Assembly (NCBI GenBank): GCA_040751985.1
Contig: JBFMFU010000081.1
Span: 111,302 to 175,301, forward strand
DNA length: 64,000 nucleotides
DNA from: Desulfoferula sp040751985
Lineage (GTDB): Bacteria > Desulfobacterota > Desulfarculia > Desulfarculales > Desulfarculaceae
Reading direction: 5' to 3'
Below, in pieces: positions 1-9,107 of the stretch. The position numbers and the translations under genes were made by a program. The notes below the pieces were generated by a model that did no database searches, was not told the origin of the DNA, and saw only the letters and a program-made list of their open reading frames with translations. How positions within the stretch are numbered: the first letter of the stretch is position 1; each line of letters opens with the position of its first letter.

Positions 1-757
1 CGCGGGCCGCCCGGCTCGCCTGGCCGTGGTCACCTTTGACGACGGCTACCGGGACCTGTATGACAACGCCCTACCCATCCTGCGGGATCTGGGGGTGCCT
101 TTCTCCCTGTTCCTGAACACCGCCACCGTGGGCGCGAACCGCCTGTCCTGGGTGCACCGGGTCTTGGCCGCCCTGGACAGGGTGAGCCCAGAGACGCAGA
201 CGCGCCTGCTGGCCGCGGCCATCCAGGCCCCGGCCGGGCTGGGCCTGGAGGAGCTGTTCGGCCGCCTGGTGCGCTGGCCCGACAGCGGCCGGCTAGAGGC
301 CATCAGCCAGGACCTGGCCTCGCGCACCGGCCTGACGCCAGAGGATGAGGCCCGCACCTGCCGCGAGCTGTACCTGGACTGGGGCCAGCTCAGCGAGCTG
401 GCCGGGCAGGGCGGCAGCATCGAGTGCCACACCCACGAGCACTTCCCCCTGAGCAGCCTGGGCGGCGAGCAAGTGGCCGGGCAGATACAGACCTGCAACC
501 AGATCATCCAGCAAAACCTGGGCCGGCCGCCCCAGGCAATGTCCATCCCCTTTGGCCTGGATAATGCCGGGGCTCTGCCGCGGCTGTCGCAGCTGCGCCT
601 CAGCGCGGTCTGCACCAGCCGCCGGGCCCTGGTGGGGCCGGATGCCCAGGCCGAGGCCCTGCCCAGGGTGTTCCCGGTCGGGAACACGCTGGACCTGGCC
701 ACCCGGCTGAGCCGGCTGCTGCTGGGCAATAAGCGAAACAAGACCGGCCGGGGTTAG
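1..757 (+). CDS. Polysaccharide deacetylase family protein (5' end outside window)
   Basis: The reading frame is open from the first bases and ends at the TAG at 755-757, so the N-terminus lies outside the window. A GTG at 26 exists but sits inside the conserved segment and is probably not the start. The motif VTFDDGY (NodB motif 1, metal-binding Asp pair) is followed by a partner HTHEH motif about 130 residues later, matching the metal His residues of carbohydrate esterase 4. These enzymes remove N- or O-acetyl groups from polysaccharides. It sits just upstream of a glycosyltransferase and a flippase on the same strand, which fits export or modification of a surface polysaccharide. The exact substrate cannot be told. 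Confidence 0.85.
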   Translation, partial: AGRPARLAVVTFDDGYRDLYDNALPILRDLGVPFSLFLNTATVGANRLSWVHRVLAALDRVSPETQTRLLAAAIQAPAGLGLEELFGRLVRWPDSGRLEAISQDLASRTGLTPEDEARTCRELYLDWGQLSELAGQGGSIECHTHEHFPLSSLGGEQVAGQIQTCNQIIQQNLGRPPQAMSIPFGLDNAGALPRLSQLRLSAVCTSRRALVGPDAQAEALPRVFPVGNTLDLATRLSRLLLGNKRNKTGRG

Positions 758-814
758 CTTGCTACAATTGACGCCGAGGATCGCCAGACTGAGCCGCCAT
801 TAGGGAGACTGAGC

Positions 815-1837
815 ATGGACCCCAAAGTTACTGTTTTGATGGGGGTGTTCAACCGGGAGAGCTATCTGGAGGAGACCATCCAGAGCGTGCTCGGCCAGTC
901 CCTGGGCGACTTCGAGTTCATCATCGTGGACGACGCCTCCACGGACCATAGCTGGGAGGTGCTGCAGCAGCAGGCGGCTCGGGACCGCCGCATCAGGCTG
1001 ATGCGCAACGAGGCCAACCAGGGCGCGGCCCCCACCTACAACCGCATCCTGGCCGAGGCCCGGGGCCGCTACATCGCCACCCAGGACTCGGACGACATCT
1101 CCCTTCCCCAGCGGCTGGAAAAGCAGGCGGCGGTGCTGGAAGCGCGCCCGGAGGTGACGGTGGTGGGCGGCTTCGCCTCGTTGATGGACAGCCAGGGCCG
1201 GCCCCTGCCCCGCACCCTGCTCCAGCCCACCACGGACAAGGTCATCCGCGCCCAGGCCCTGCTGTTCAACTCCTTCATCGGCGCCACCATGATGGGCCGC
1301 CGCCAGACCATGGCGGACCACGGGCTGCAGTACAGATACAGCACCGTGGAGGACTTTTACATGTCCTCGGCCCTCTTGCGCTACGGCCAGGGGGTCAACC
1401 TGGACGAGATACTCATCAAGGTCCGCATCCACGGCGGCTCGGTGTCCAACTTCTGGGAGAAGCAGGAGAGCCTGGCCGACCAGGTGTCTTTGGAGAACTT
1501 CGCCCTGCGCGGCCTGGACCACCGCTTCGGCCAAGAGGACGTGCTCTTGATGCGGCGGGTGGGGCTGCGCGGCTTGGCCCTGAGCGCCGAGGAGCGTCGG
1601 CGGCAGCTGGACCTGCTGGCCGACTTCCTGGACTGCATGCGCACTGAGTTGGGCCTGAGCCGGGCCGAGGTGCATGAGCTGAGCCACTGGATCCTGGTCA
1701 GGGTGCTGCGGGGCATGTCCCTGCCGCCGCACCACTGGGGCAACCTGCCGGAGCTGCTCCGGCTGCTGCGCCTGGACCCGCGCACCACCTTGGGCTACCT
1801 GGGCCGCAAGCTAATCCCCGGCGACGGATTCAACTAG
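815..1837 (+). CDS. Glycosyltransferase family 2
   Basis: This 340-residue protein begins with a GT-A fold: a nucleotide-sugar binding segment ending in IIVDDASTDHS (residues about 28-40) and a DxD-like metal motif in TQDSDDISLP (about 89-98). The last third is helical and charged, as in many GT2 enzymes that act at the membrane on lipid-linked sugars. ATG at 815 is preceded by a GGGA element. It lies 58 bases after the deacetylase and 31 bases before the flippase, so the three are probably co-transcribed. Sugar donor and acceptor are unknown. Confidence 0.88.
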   Translation: MDPKVTVLMGVFNRESYLEETIQSVLGQSLGDFEFIIVDDASTDHSWEVLQQQAARDRRIRLMRNEANQGAAPTYNRILAEARGRYIATQDSDDISLPQRLEKQAAVLEARPEVTVVGGFASLMDSQGRPLPRTLLQPTTDKVIRAQALLFNSFIGATMMGRRQTMADHGLQYRYSTVEDFYMSSALLRYGQGVNLDEILIKVRIHGGSVSNFWEKQESLADQVSLENFALRGLDHRFGQEDVLLMRRVGLRGLALSAEERRRQLDLLADFLDCMRTELGLSRAEVHELSHWILVRVLRGMSLPPHHWGNLPELLRLLRLDPRTTLGYLGRKLIPGDGFN

Positions 1838-1868
1838 GCAGGGGCCGCCGGCGGGAGCAAGGACGGGC

Positions 1869-3398
1869 ATGATCGTAGGCAACACAGTGGTGGGTTGGGC
1901 CGGGCGGGCAGTGAGCCTGGCCACCTCCCTGGTGTCGGTGCCCATCCTGGTGCACTACCTGGGCAAGGACGGCTTCGGCGTCTGGCTGCTGTTGATGAAC
2001 GTCTGGATCATGGCGGGGCTGTTCGACCTGGGCATCTACCAGGCCTACGTGCGCTATGTGGCCGACGACTTCGCCTCCGGCGACCCCCAGGACCTGGCGG
2101 CCACCAACGCCAGCTGCCTGTCGCTGTACCTGATCATCAGCGCCCTGGTGCTGGCGGTGTACGCGGTGGTGGCCTACTACGCCGACGCCATGTTCTCCAT
2201 ACCGCCGGAGTCCACCTCCCTGGTGCGCTGGGCCCTGCTGCCCCTGGCCATTTCCTCGGCGGCCAGCTTTCCGGCCCGCATCTTCGAGGGCCTGTTGTTC
2301 GCCCAGGAAAAAATCTACGTCTACACCGCGGTGGGCATCCCCTTGAACCTGGGCCGCCTGGGGCTGATCATCGCGGCCCTGGAGCTGGGCTGGGGGCTCA
2401 TAGGCGTGTCCCTGACCTTCCTGGTCGGCTCCCTGGCCGAGTACATAATCGTGGCCTGGCTCAGCCTGCGCCGCCTGCCCGCGCGGGGCTGGCTGCGGCC
2501 GGGCTGGCGCGGCGAGCGCATCAAGCAGATCGTAAGGTACGCCGCCGACACCATGCTGTTGATCGTGGGTAACCGGGTGCGCGCCCGCACCCCCACCCTG
2601 CTCATGGGCATCCTCTCCAACCCGGTGGCGGTGGCCAAGTTCGGCGTGGGCAACCGGCTGATGAGCCAGTCCGTGGAGCAGGTGACCGCCTCGGTGGTGG
2701 CGGCCCAGCCGCGCTTCTCGCTGCTGGAGTCGGCCGAGGAGATGGACAAGCTGCGCGAGCTGTTCCTGCGCACCTGCTTCTACACCGGCCTCATCGCCGG
2801 CTTTCTGGCCGTGGGCATCGTGTTCTTGGCCAAGCCCTTCATCTACCTGTGGTTGGGCCCGGAGTTCGACGAGAGCGTGACCGTGGTGCACATCCTGGTG
2901 CTGCCCATGACCCTGTTCGCGGCCCTGGGGCCCTGCGAGGCCCTGCTCTACAGCCTCAAGAAGCAGCGCATCACCGGCCTGGTCAGCCTGGCCGAGGTGG
3001 CGGTGATGGTCTTGGTCTACTACCTGATCCTGGCCCGCATGGGGGCCAGCGGCGCGGCCCTGGGCCTGGGCCTGGCCCTGGTCTGCCTGCGGCCCTGGCT
3101 GCTGCCCACCTACATCTGCCGGCGCATCGGCCTGCCCCTGTGGGCCTTCTGGCTCAAGGGCATCGGCCGGGCCTGGCTGATTCTGGGTCTGGCCGCCCTG
3201 GCCCTGTGGCCCCTGTTCACCTATTGGCATTTGGGAAGCTGGGTGGCGTTGGTGGCCGGCGGCGTGGTGCAGTGCCTGGTGTGCGTGGGCTTCATCGCCG
3301 CCGGCATCGGCGCGGAGGAGCGCAGCTACTGGCTGGGCAAACTCACTACCCTGCGCGGCCGCCTGGCCGCGGCGCGGGGCAAGACCGCTGCGGGCTAG
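1869..3398 (+). CDS. Polysaccharide flippase (Wzx/MATE-like, polysaccharide biosynthesis protein)
   Basis: A 509-residue integral membrane protein with about 12-14 hydrophobic helices separated by short Arg/Lys-rich loops. The opening segment (VVGWAGRAVSL, then a helix and HYLGKDGFGVWLL) is typical of the oligosaccharide flippase superfamily, where a G-x-x-G-Y/F-G motif follows helix 1. Such proteins move undecaprenyl-linked oligosaccharides across the inner membrane. It follows the GT2 gene. Its TAG stop overlaps by 4 bases the stop of the convergent gene on the minus strand. Confidence 0.85.
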   Translation: MIVGNTVVGWAGRAVSLATSLVSVPILVHYLGKDGFGVWLLLMNVWIMAGLFDLGIYQAYVRYVADDFASGDPQDLAATNASCLSLYLIISALVLAVYAVVAYYADAMFSIPPESTSLVRWALLPLAISSAASFPARIFEGLLFAQEKIYVYTAVGIPLNLGRLGLIIAALELGWGLIGVSLTFLVGSLAEYIIVAWLSLRRLPARGWLRPGWRGERIKQIVRYAADTMLLIVGNRVRARTPTLLMGILSNPVAVAKFGVGNRLMSQSVEQVTASVVAAQPRFSLLESAEEMDKLRELFLRTCFYTGLIAGFLAVGIVFLAKPFIYLWLGPEFDESVTVVHILVLPMTLFAALGPCEALLYSLKKQRITGLVSLAEVAVMVLVYYLILARMGASGAALGLGLALVCLRPWLLPTYICRRIGLPLWAFWLKGIGRAWLILGLAALALWPLFTYWHLGSWVALVAGGVVQCLVCVGFIAAGIGAEERSYWLGKLTTLRGRLAAARGKTAAG

Positions 3399-5929
3399 GC
3401 CTGGGCCTCCAACCGGGCCAGACCGGCCCGGGCCTCCTCCAGATTGGGCTCCAGGGACAGGGCCCGACCATAGTGCTGGCGGGCCTCCTCCGGGTGGCTC
3501 AGGCCCTCCTCGGCCTGGCCCAGCAAGAGGGCCAGGTGCGGCTCCTGGGGATGCTCCTCGGCCGCGTCGCGCAGCAGCCACAGGGCCTCGGGAAGGCGGC
3601 CCAGGGCTAATAGGGACCGGGCCAGCACCCGGATGTAGCGCAGGGCCAGGGGCTCCCGCTGGTGGGCCCGGCGGGCCAGGGACAAGGCGATCTCCAGGTT
3701 GGCCCGTCGGTCCAGGTAGAGCACGGCCAGGCCGCAGAGGGAGGCCGCGTCGGCCGGGTTGGCCTTGACCGCCTCCTTGAAGGCCTCCTCGGCCTTGGCC
3801 GGCTGGCCTTCGGCGGCCAGCACCTCACCCAGGCGGCGGTGCACGGCCTTCTTGCAGCCCGGCTGGACCGCGGCCCGCTGGAAGTAGTCCAGGGCCTCTT
3901 TGCTGCGGCCCTGGGACTGGGCCAGGCGTCCCAACTGGTACAGGGCGTCGGCGTGCTCGGGGCTCAGCTCCAGGCTGCGCTGCAGGCAGGCCTCGGCCTC
4001 CGCGGCCCGGCCCAGGCCCATCAGGGCCAGGCCCAGGTTGTAGTGGGCCATGTAGTCCTGGGGCGCGGCGGCCTGTGCCCGCTCGAAGTACTCCCGGGCC
4101 CGCTCCATCTGGCCCAGTTGCCCGTGGCACACCCCCAGGGAGTTGAGCACGTTGGCCTCGTTGGGCTCCAGGCCCAGGGCCTTCTCGTACTCGGCCACCG
4201 CCTCGGAGAGCCGGCCCTGGTTGAACAGGTCGTCGCCGCTAACGTTCAGGCTCACGGCGTCGAAGATCACCACGCTGTAGGGCTCCAGGAAGCCGGCGTG
4301 CACCAGGGCCTTGCCTGCGTTGTCCAGGGTCTGCTCCGCGCTGAAGCCTGGGCAGGGATGGGCCGCCACCCCCACCCGCACCGGCCGGCCGCCCCGCTCC
4401 TGCAGGCGGGCCACGGCCTGCAGGGCGCTGTCCCGGGCCTGCCCGGCGTTCTGGCCGGGCAGCAGCACGGCCAGGGCCTCGGGGGAGTGCCGGCCCAACA
4501 CGGCCTGGGCCCCGAAGGCCTCCCGCACCGCCGTGGCCAGGCCGGACATCAGGGCCTCGGCCCCCAGGCGGCCGCTGACCTCGGCCATGGCCTCCAGCCC
4601 CTCCACCCGCATGAGCGCCGCCGCAAACCCCTGGCCCGAGGCCGCCAAGGCCTGGAAGGCTCGAGCCAGGGAGCGGTGCTCCAAGAGGCCGGTGACCTCC
4701 TCCAGCACCACGGGCAGCTCCACGCCGCCCAGGCTCAGGGTGCGCTGGCGGCCGCCGTTGGCCTGGACCTGGGCCTGGGGCGCCAGGCGCCGCAACACGT
4801 CGCCGGGCCGCAGCAGCACCGTGGGCTGGCTGAGCTGCACCACCTCGGCCAAGGACTCCTCCTCGCCCAGGATGACCAGCACCACCTCGGCCTTGGTCTG
4901 GCCGGACTCGTCGCCGGCGGCGCTGACACCGAAGCGTTCGCCCTCGCTGAGGCCGTGCACCCGGCCCAGGTTGATCAGCACCCGGTCCAGGGGCATCACC
5001 TCCAGCAGGCGGCCGGCTTGGTCCGGGATGTGGTCGAACCAGAGCAACTCCTCCAGGCCGGCGCGGGCGGCGGCCTGTTGGGCGCGCAGGGCCCGGGCCT
5101 TGAACAACGCCGCGGCCTCGGCCGCCGGCCCGTCGCTGCGTGCGCTCAGGCTGGCCGCGCCCAGGCTGAGGCGGCCGGACCAGGGCTGGCCCACGGCCTC
5201 CTCGGGCTCCAACTCCGCGGCCCCAATGCTCAGCGCCGCGGCCGCCTGCTGGGCCGCCTCGGCCCGGCCGGGCAGCAGCAGGAAGTACACCTCGCCCGCC
5301 CGGGCCGCCAGCAGGGCCTCGGGCGCCGCCGTCAGGGCCAGGCCGGCCAGCCCACGGCGCAGGGCCTCGGCCGGCCGGCGGCCGTGGCGCTCCTGCCAGG
5401 CAGCCAGGCCCTGGGGCTCAAAGGCCAGCAGGCACAGGCCCTGGCCGTCGCCCTCGGCGTCCAGGGCCAGACGCCCCCGCCGGCGCGAGGGGGCCAGGCG
5501 GGAAATGGCGGTGGTCAGGGCCTCGTCCAGGGCCTGCTCGTTGGCCAGGCCGGTGAGGGGGTCGGTCTCCGCGGCCAGGCGCAGGCGCACCAGGTCCAGG
5601 GCCGCCTCCACCAGCGAGGCCAGAAAAGGGTGCACCGGGGCGGGCAGCTGCTCGGCGCTGACCCCGTGGGCGGACAGCAGGGCCAGGGGTCGGCCCTTGT
5701 GGATCAGGGGGATGATCAGGCGGCCGCCGGTGGTGTCGAACAGGGCGCTGCCCCGGGCCAGGGCCTCCTGCAGGGGGAGCTGGCGCTGGTCGCCGAGATC
5801 GGGCAGGGGCAAGAGGTCCACCCGGCCGCTGTTCAGGGCCCGGCGGAAGGGCGGTTTGAGGATCTCCTGGAAACGGTCGAGCGCCGCGTAGCTCAGTGCG
5901 CCGGGGGGGCTGGCCGGGGTCAAGGACAC
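3395..5929 (-). CDS. Large signalling-type protein: GAF-like N-terminus, two degenerate GGDEF domains, C-terminal TPR array
   Basis: 844 residues. Residues about 30-110 look GAF-like. ETDPLTGLANEQALDEAL at about 118 is the classical entry of a GGDEF domain, but where GGDEF should stand the sequence reads ARAGEVYFLLLPG. A second GGDEF-like unit (about 415-545) has GRHSPEALAVLLPG at that place. Both lack the catalytic motif, so cyclase activity is unlikely and a binding or scaffolding role is inferred. From about 550 to the end come roughly seven TPR units (for example ANVLNSLGVCHGQLGQ, MAHYNLGLALMGLGR). The GTG at 5929 sits almost on its GGAG element. The TTG two codons on (about 5923) is better spaced from GGAGGTG and may be the true start. 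It lies 20 bases after selA on the same strand. Confidence 0.8.
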   Translation of the reverse strand: MSLTPASPPGALSYAALDRFQEILKPPFRRALNSGRVDLLPLPDLGDQRQLPLQEALARGSALFDTTGGRLIIPLIHKGRPLALLSAHGVSAEQLPAPVHPFLASLVEAALDLVRLRLAAETDPLTGLANEQALDEALTTAISRLAPSRRRGRLALDAEGDGQGLCLLAFEPQGLAAWQERHGRRPAEALRRGLAGLALTAAPEALLAARAGEVYFLLLPGRAEAAQQAAAALSIGAAELEPEEAVGQPWSGRLSLGAASLSARSDGPAAEAAALFKARALRAQQAAARAGLEELLWFDHIPDQAGRLLEVMPLDRVLINLGRVHGLSEGERFGVSAAGDESGQTKAEVVLVILGEEESLAEVVQLSQPTVLLRPGDVLRRLAPQAQVQANGGRQRTLSLGGVELPVVLEEVTGLLEHRSLARAFQALAASGQGFAAALMRVEGLEAMAEVSGRLGAEALMSGLATAVREAFGAQAVLGRHSPEALAVLLPGQNAGQARDSALQAVARLQERGGRPVRVGVAAHPCPGFSAEQTLDNAGKALVHAGFLEPYSVVIFDAVSLNVSGDDLFNQGRLSEAVAEYEKALGLEPNEANVLNSLGVCHGQLGQMERAREYFERAQAAAPQDYMAHYNLGLALMGLGRAAEAEACLQRSLELSPEHADALYQLGRLAQSQGRSKEALDYFQRAAVQPGCKKAVHRRLGEVLAAEGQPAKAEEAFKEAVKANPADAASLCGLAVLYLDRRANLEIALSLARRAHQREPLALRYIRVLARSLLALGRLPEALWLLRDAAEEHPQEPHLALLLGQAEEGLSHPEEARQHYGRALSLEPNLEEARAGLARLEAQA

Positions 5930-5949
5930 CTCCGCCTGAAAAGGTTGAA

Positions 5950-7350
5950 TCAGCCGGCCAGGCCGGCCAGGGCCTTGATTATAACCGCGGCGTCGTCGCC
6001 GGTGAGGGTGCGCACGTCCATGAGCAGGCGCTGGTCCTCCAGCCGGCAGATGATGGGCGTCTGCCCGGCCCGGAGCGCCGCCTCCAGCTTGCTGGGGCTC
6101 AGGCCCTCCACCGCCACCTCCAGCAGGCGGCTGCGCGGCGCGGCCAGGGGCAGGGCTCCGCCGCCCACCCGGCTCACGCCGTCCACCGTGGCCACCCGCA
6201 GCCGGGGCAGGCCCAGGGCCTTGAGGCGCGCGGCCAGGCGGCCGGCCCGCTTGCGCAGACTCTCATAGCTGGCGCTAATCATGGCCAAGGTGGGTATCTG
6301 GGCGACGGCCTTTTCCGGCTCGCGGTACAGCTCCAGGGTGGCCTCCAAAGCGGCCAGGGTCAGCTTGTCCACGCGCAGGGCCCGGTTGGTGGGGTTCTTA
6401 CGGCAGCGCTCCACGTACTCGGCCCGGCCCAAGATGATCCCGGCCTGGGGCCCGCCCAGCAGCTTGTCGCCGGAGAAGGTGACCAGGTCCGCGCCCTCGG
6501 CCAGCACCTCTGGCACCGTGGGCTCCTTGGGCAGGCCGAAGCGGGTGAAGTCGATCAGGGTGCCCGAGCCCAGGTCCTCCATCACCGGCAGGTGAAAGCG
6601 GTCGCCCAGGGCGCGCAGTTCGGCCAGGGGCACCTCCTGGTGGAAGCCCACCACCGCGAAGTTGCTGGTGTGCACCTTGAGTAGTAGCGCGGTCTGGGAG
6701 CTGATGGCCCCCTCGTAGTCGTGCAGGTGGGTCTTGTTGGTGGCGCCTACTTCCTTGAGCACCGCGCCGGAGCGAGCCATGACATCCGGGATGCGGAAGG
6801 AGCCGCCGATCTCCACCAGCTGCCCGCGGCTGACCACCACCTCGCGGCCAGCGGCCATGGTCTGCAGGCAGAGCAGCACCGCGGCGGCGTTGTTGTTCAC
6901 CACCAGGGCGGCCTCGGCGCCGGTCAGCTCGCAGAGGATTTCGTTGACATGCGCGTAGCGGCTGCCCCGGGCCCCGACCGCCAGGTCGTATTCCAGGTTG
7001 GTGTAGGTGCGGTTTAGCTCCAGCAGGCGCTTCAGCGCCGCCTCGGCCAGCAGGGAGCGGCCCAGGTTGGTGTGCACCACCACGCCGGTGGCGTTGACCA
7101 CCCGCTTGAGGCTGGGCGCGGCCAGGCGCCGGGCCAGGGCCGCGGCCGAGGCCGCCACCGCCGCCAGGCCCAGAGCCTCGGCGGGCAGCTCCTCGCCGGC
7201 CAGCAGGCGCTGGCGCAGGCCGTCCACCGCCTGGCGGGCGGCCCGCAGCAACAGGGGGCGCGGGACGCCCTCGCCGGCCTGGACCAAAGCCGCAGAGGCC
7301 AGGAGCTGATCCACCTTGGGCAGCCTGGCCAGCAGGCTCTGATCCTTCAT
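5950..7350 (-). CDS. selA: L-seryl-tRNA(Sec) selenium transferase
   Basis: A 466-residue fold-type I PLP enzyme converting seryl-tRNA(Sec) to selenocysteinyl-tRNA(Sec) with selenophosphate. The full-length N-terminal domain (LLARLPKVDQLLAS) is followed by the catalytic core: VNATGVVVHTNLGRSLL at about 84-100, AALVVNNNAAAVLL, and the PLP lysine segment FSGDKLLGGPQAG near residue 296, the same region as the E. coli lysine. ATG at 7350 has a strong GGGAGG element. No selB, selD or tRNA-Sec is seen in the window. The gene implies that the organism makes selenoproteins, although none was recognised here. Confidence 0.95.
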   Translation of the reverse strand: MKDQSLLARLPKVDQLLASAALVQAGEGVPRPLLLRAARQAVDGLRQRLLAGEELPAEALGLAAVAASAAALARRLAAPSLKRVVNATGVVVHTNLGRSLLAEAALKRLLELNRTYTNLEYDLAVGARGSRYAHVNEILCELTGAEAALVVNNNAAAVLLCLQTMAAGREVVVSRGQLVEIGGSFRIPDVMARSGAVLKEVGATNKTHLHDYEGAISSQTALLLKVHTSNFAVVGFHQEVPLAELRALGDRFHLPVMEDLGSGTLIDFTRFGLPKEPTVPEVLAEGADLVTFSGDKLLGGPQAGIILGRAEYVERCRKNPTNRALRVDKLTLAALEATLELYREPEKAVAQIPTLAMISASYESLRKRAGRLAARLKALGLPRLRVATVDGVSRVGGGALPLAAPRSRLLEVAVEGLSPSKLEAALRAGQTPIICRLEDQRLLMDVRTLTGDDAAVIIKALAGLAG

Positions 7351-7407
7351 GGCCCCCTCCCTAACAGTGCCTACTTACTATAACAAAATGAGTCGGAGCA
7401 GCAAGGC

Positions 7408-7941
7408 TTATGCCCGCTGGCGCAGCCAGAAAAAGGCCAGGGCCGCGATGACGATGCAGTGGTCGATCTGGCCGCCGGCCACCAGGCCGGGCAGCTCTTC
7501 CTGAGCCACGCTGAGCACCTCGATCTCCTCGCAGTCATCCAGGCGCAGCGGCCCGTTGGGCTCGCAGTCCAGGCCCAGGAAGGTGTGGCAGGCGTTATCA
7601 AAGAGGGCGGGGTTGGGGTTGACCTTGCCCAGGTATTCCAGCCGGCTGGCCCGGTAGCCGGTCTCCTCGGCCAGCTCGCGGGCGGCGGCCTTCTCCAGAT
7701 CCTCGCCCAGCTCCACCAGGCCGCCGGGAATCTCCAGGGCCCAGTCCTGGCTGCCCTGGCGCCACTGGCGGATCAAGACCACCCGGCCCTGGCTGGTCAC
7801 CGGGATCACGTTGACCCAGTCCGGGCTGTGCAGGACCACGAACTCGCCGTGCTTGGGACCTTTGCGGCGCTGGCAGCGCTCCACCTTGAGCACGGGATGG
7901 TCCAGCACCATCCGGGATTTGTGAGTGTCCCACTTGTCCAT
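7408..7941 (-). CDS. NUDIX hydrolase, ADP-ribose pyrophosphatase type
   Basis: 177 residues. The Nudix box is complete (G, five residues, E, seven residues, REL-x-EE-x-GY) at about 75-97, preceded by the LEIPGG strand typical of ADP-ribose diphosphatases (NudF-like). These enzymes hydrolyse ADP-ribose and related sugar nucleotides to AMP plus a sugar phosphate. It lies 57 bases before selA and 56 bases after the YggT-family gene on the same strand, a likely housekeeping run. Substrate assignment rests on family resemblance only. Confidence 0.88.
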   Translation of the reverse strand: MDKWDTHKSRMVLDHPVLKVERCQRRKGPKHGEFVVLHSPDWVNVIPVTSQGRVVLIRQWRQGSQDWALEIPGGLVELGEDLEKAAARELAEETGYRASRLEYLGKVNPNPALFDNACHTFLGLDCEPNGPLRLDDCEEIEVLSVAQEELPGLVAGGQIDHCIVIAALAFFWLRQRA

Positions 7942-7997
7942 GCGCGCCTCTTCCTTCGCAGGCCTCCCCCCAGGAGCGGCCGGACGGCCCCGCCGCC

Positions 7998-8300
7998 CTA
8001 GCGGAGCACCACGGTCTGGCCGATGATCATGCTGATCAAGCCGCCGATGATCACGTTCTGGATGAACAAGATGGCCAGGATCACCAGCAGGGGCGAGAGG
8101 TCAATGCCTCCGAAGTTGGTGGGAATTATCCGCCGCACCCGCCAGAGCACCGGCTCGGTGACGGCGTACAGAAAACGCACGATGGGGTTGGACGGGTCGG
8201 GCCGCACCCAGCTTATCACCGCCGCGGCTATGAGCACCCACATGTAGGCGCCCAGGAGCCAATTTATAAATTGGAGCAATCTCGCGATAAATTCAGTCAA
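7998..8300 (-). CDS. YggT family membrane protein
   Basis: A 100-residue protein with two hydrophobic blocks (about 5-28 and 68-95) joined by a loop bearing SWVRPDPSNPIVRFLYAVTE, the characteristic YggT signature. The start is TTG at 8300 with a GAGGTGAG element just upstream. In many bacteria this family sits near cell-division or membrane-homeostasis genes and is linked to osmotic or ion stress; its molecular role is not settled. Here it heads the minus-strand run with the NUDIX and selA genes. Confidence 0.88.
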   Translation of the reverse strand: MTEFIARLLQFINWLLGAYMWVLIAAAVISWVRPDPSNPIVRFLYAVTEPVLWRVRRIIPTNFGGIDLSPLLVILAILFIQNVIIGGLISMIIGQTVVLR

Positions 8301-8435
8301 AGCTCACCTCGCCTTGCATCCGGGCCATTGCGGCATATGCTAATACTTTAGGCCCAACTTCGGCCCTGTCAAGCACAGCCTGGTCGAGGCGTTTTGATAG
8401 CGGCGGAGCATGGTTCAGAGAATTTCATCGGCTTG

Positions 8436-8464
8436 TTGAGTTTGTGATTCTGACTTGTTATACT
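8436..8464 (+). promoter_or_regulatory. Candidate sigma-70 promoter for the small exported protein at 8556
   Basis: TTGAGT at 8436-8441 and TATACT at 8459-8464 are separated by 17 bases, a good match to -35/-10 spacing. The block is AT-rich compared with its surroundings and lies about 90 bases upstream of the ATG at 8556. No start-site data are available. Confidence 0.5.
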
Positions 8465-8555
8465 TACCAAAAATAAACCAAGTGACACGACCCCTTGCGG
8501 GCGAATCAAGCCTGGGGGCAGTATCCCGCCTGACAATAATAAGGAGCAAACAACG

Positions 8556-8999
8556 ATGAAACACAAGCGGCTAGCGGTGGTGCTGGGGATCGTGCTGGCC
8601 CTGGCCTTGGGAATGGCCTTGGCCGTTCCGGCCCAAGAGAAAAAACCCGCTGTATGCTTTGACAAAAAGCTCTGCGCCGAAAAGCTGCGCTATGGCAGCG
8701 AGGCCTTTGCGCGGGGGGCCTATGGCGAAGCCAAGGCCTTTTTCCGTCAGGCCGTGCAGGCCGACCCTCTCTCGGCCACGGCCTGGGCCTACTATGACCT
8801 GAGCGTGATGTACGATGTGGCCGATCAAGTCAAGAAAGCCGGGCAGGTGAAGGTCTCCGGAGCCCCGCTGCCCAGCAGCGTGCCGCCGGCCCCGGCCGCC
8901 AGCGCCCCGGCACCGGCCAAGGCCCCGGCCGCGGCTCCGTCGTCCAAGGATGCTACGCCGGCAGCTATTCCGGCCATAAAGCCTGATGAGGGGTGTTGA
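8556..8999 (+). CDS. Small exported protein with one TPR-like unit and a Pro/Ala-rich tail
   Basis: 147 residues. An N-terminal Sec signal (KHKRLAVVLGIVLALALG, ending near VPAQE) is followed by a short helical pair (EAFARGAYGEAKAFFRQAV) that reads as a single TPR, then a low-complexity Pro/Ala tail to the end. One Cys pair (CFDKKLCAEK) follows the signal. The ATG has AAGGAG at 8541. It precedes the rhodanese gene on the same strand with 108 bases between. Function unknown; a periplasmic adaptor is possible but not shown. Confidence 0.7.
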   Translation: MKHKRLAVVLGIVLALALGMALAVPAQEKKPAVCFDKKLCAEKLRYGSEAFARGAYGEAKAFFRQAVQADPLSATAWAYYDLSVMYDVADQVKKAGQVKVSGAPLPSSVPPAPAASAPAPAKAPAAAPSSKDATPAAIPAIKPDEGC

Positions 9000-9107
9000 G
9001 AAACTAAAAATCACTTTTTTGTAGCTAGGGTTAAACGAGGCGGTACGGCTGACGGGTCGCAGTGCCTCGATAATTCACAGACAACTACAAAACGGAGGTA
9101 GAGGACG

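Noticed and set aside
1830..3581. Long antisense frames such as a 583-codon frame opposite the flippase and an 868-codon frame opposite the TPR/GGDEF gene and selA (3662-6268)
   Set aside because: Their translations are low-complexity Gly/Gln/Ala/Pro/Arg text mirroring GC-rich codons of the real genes, with no motifs.
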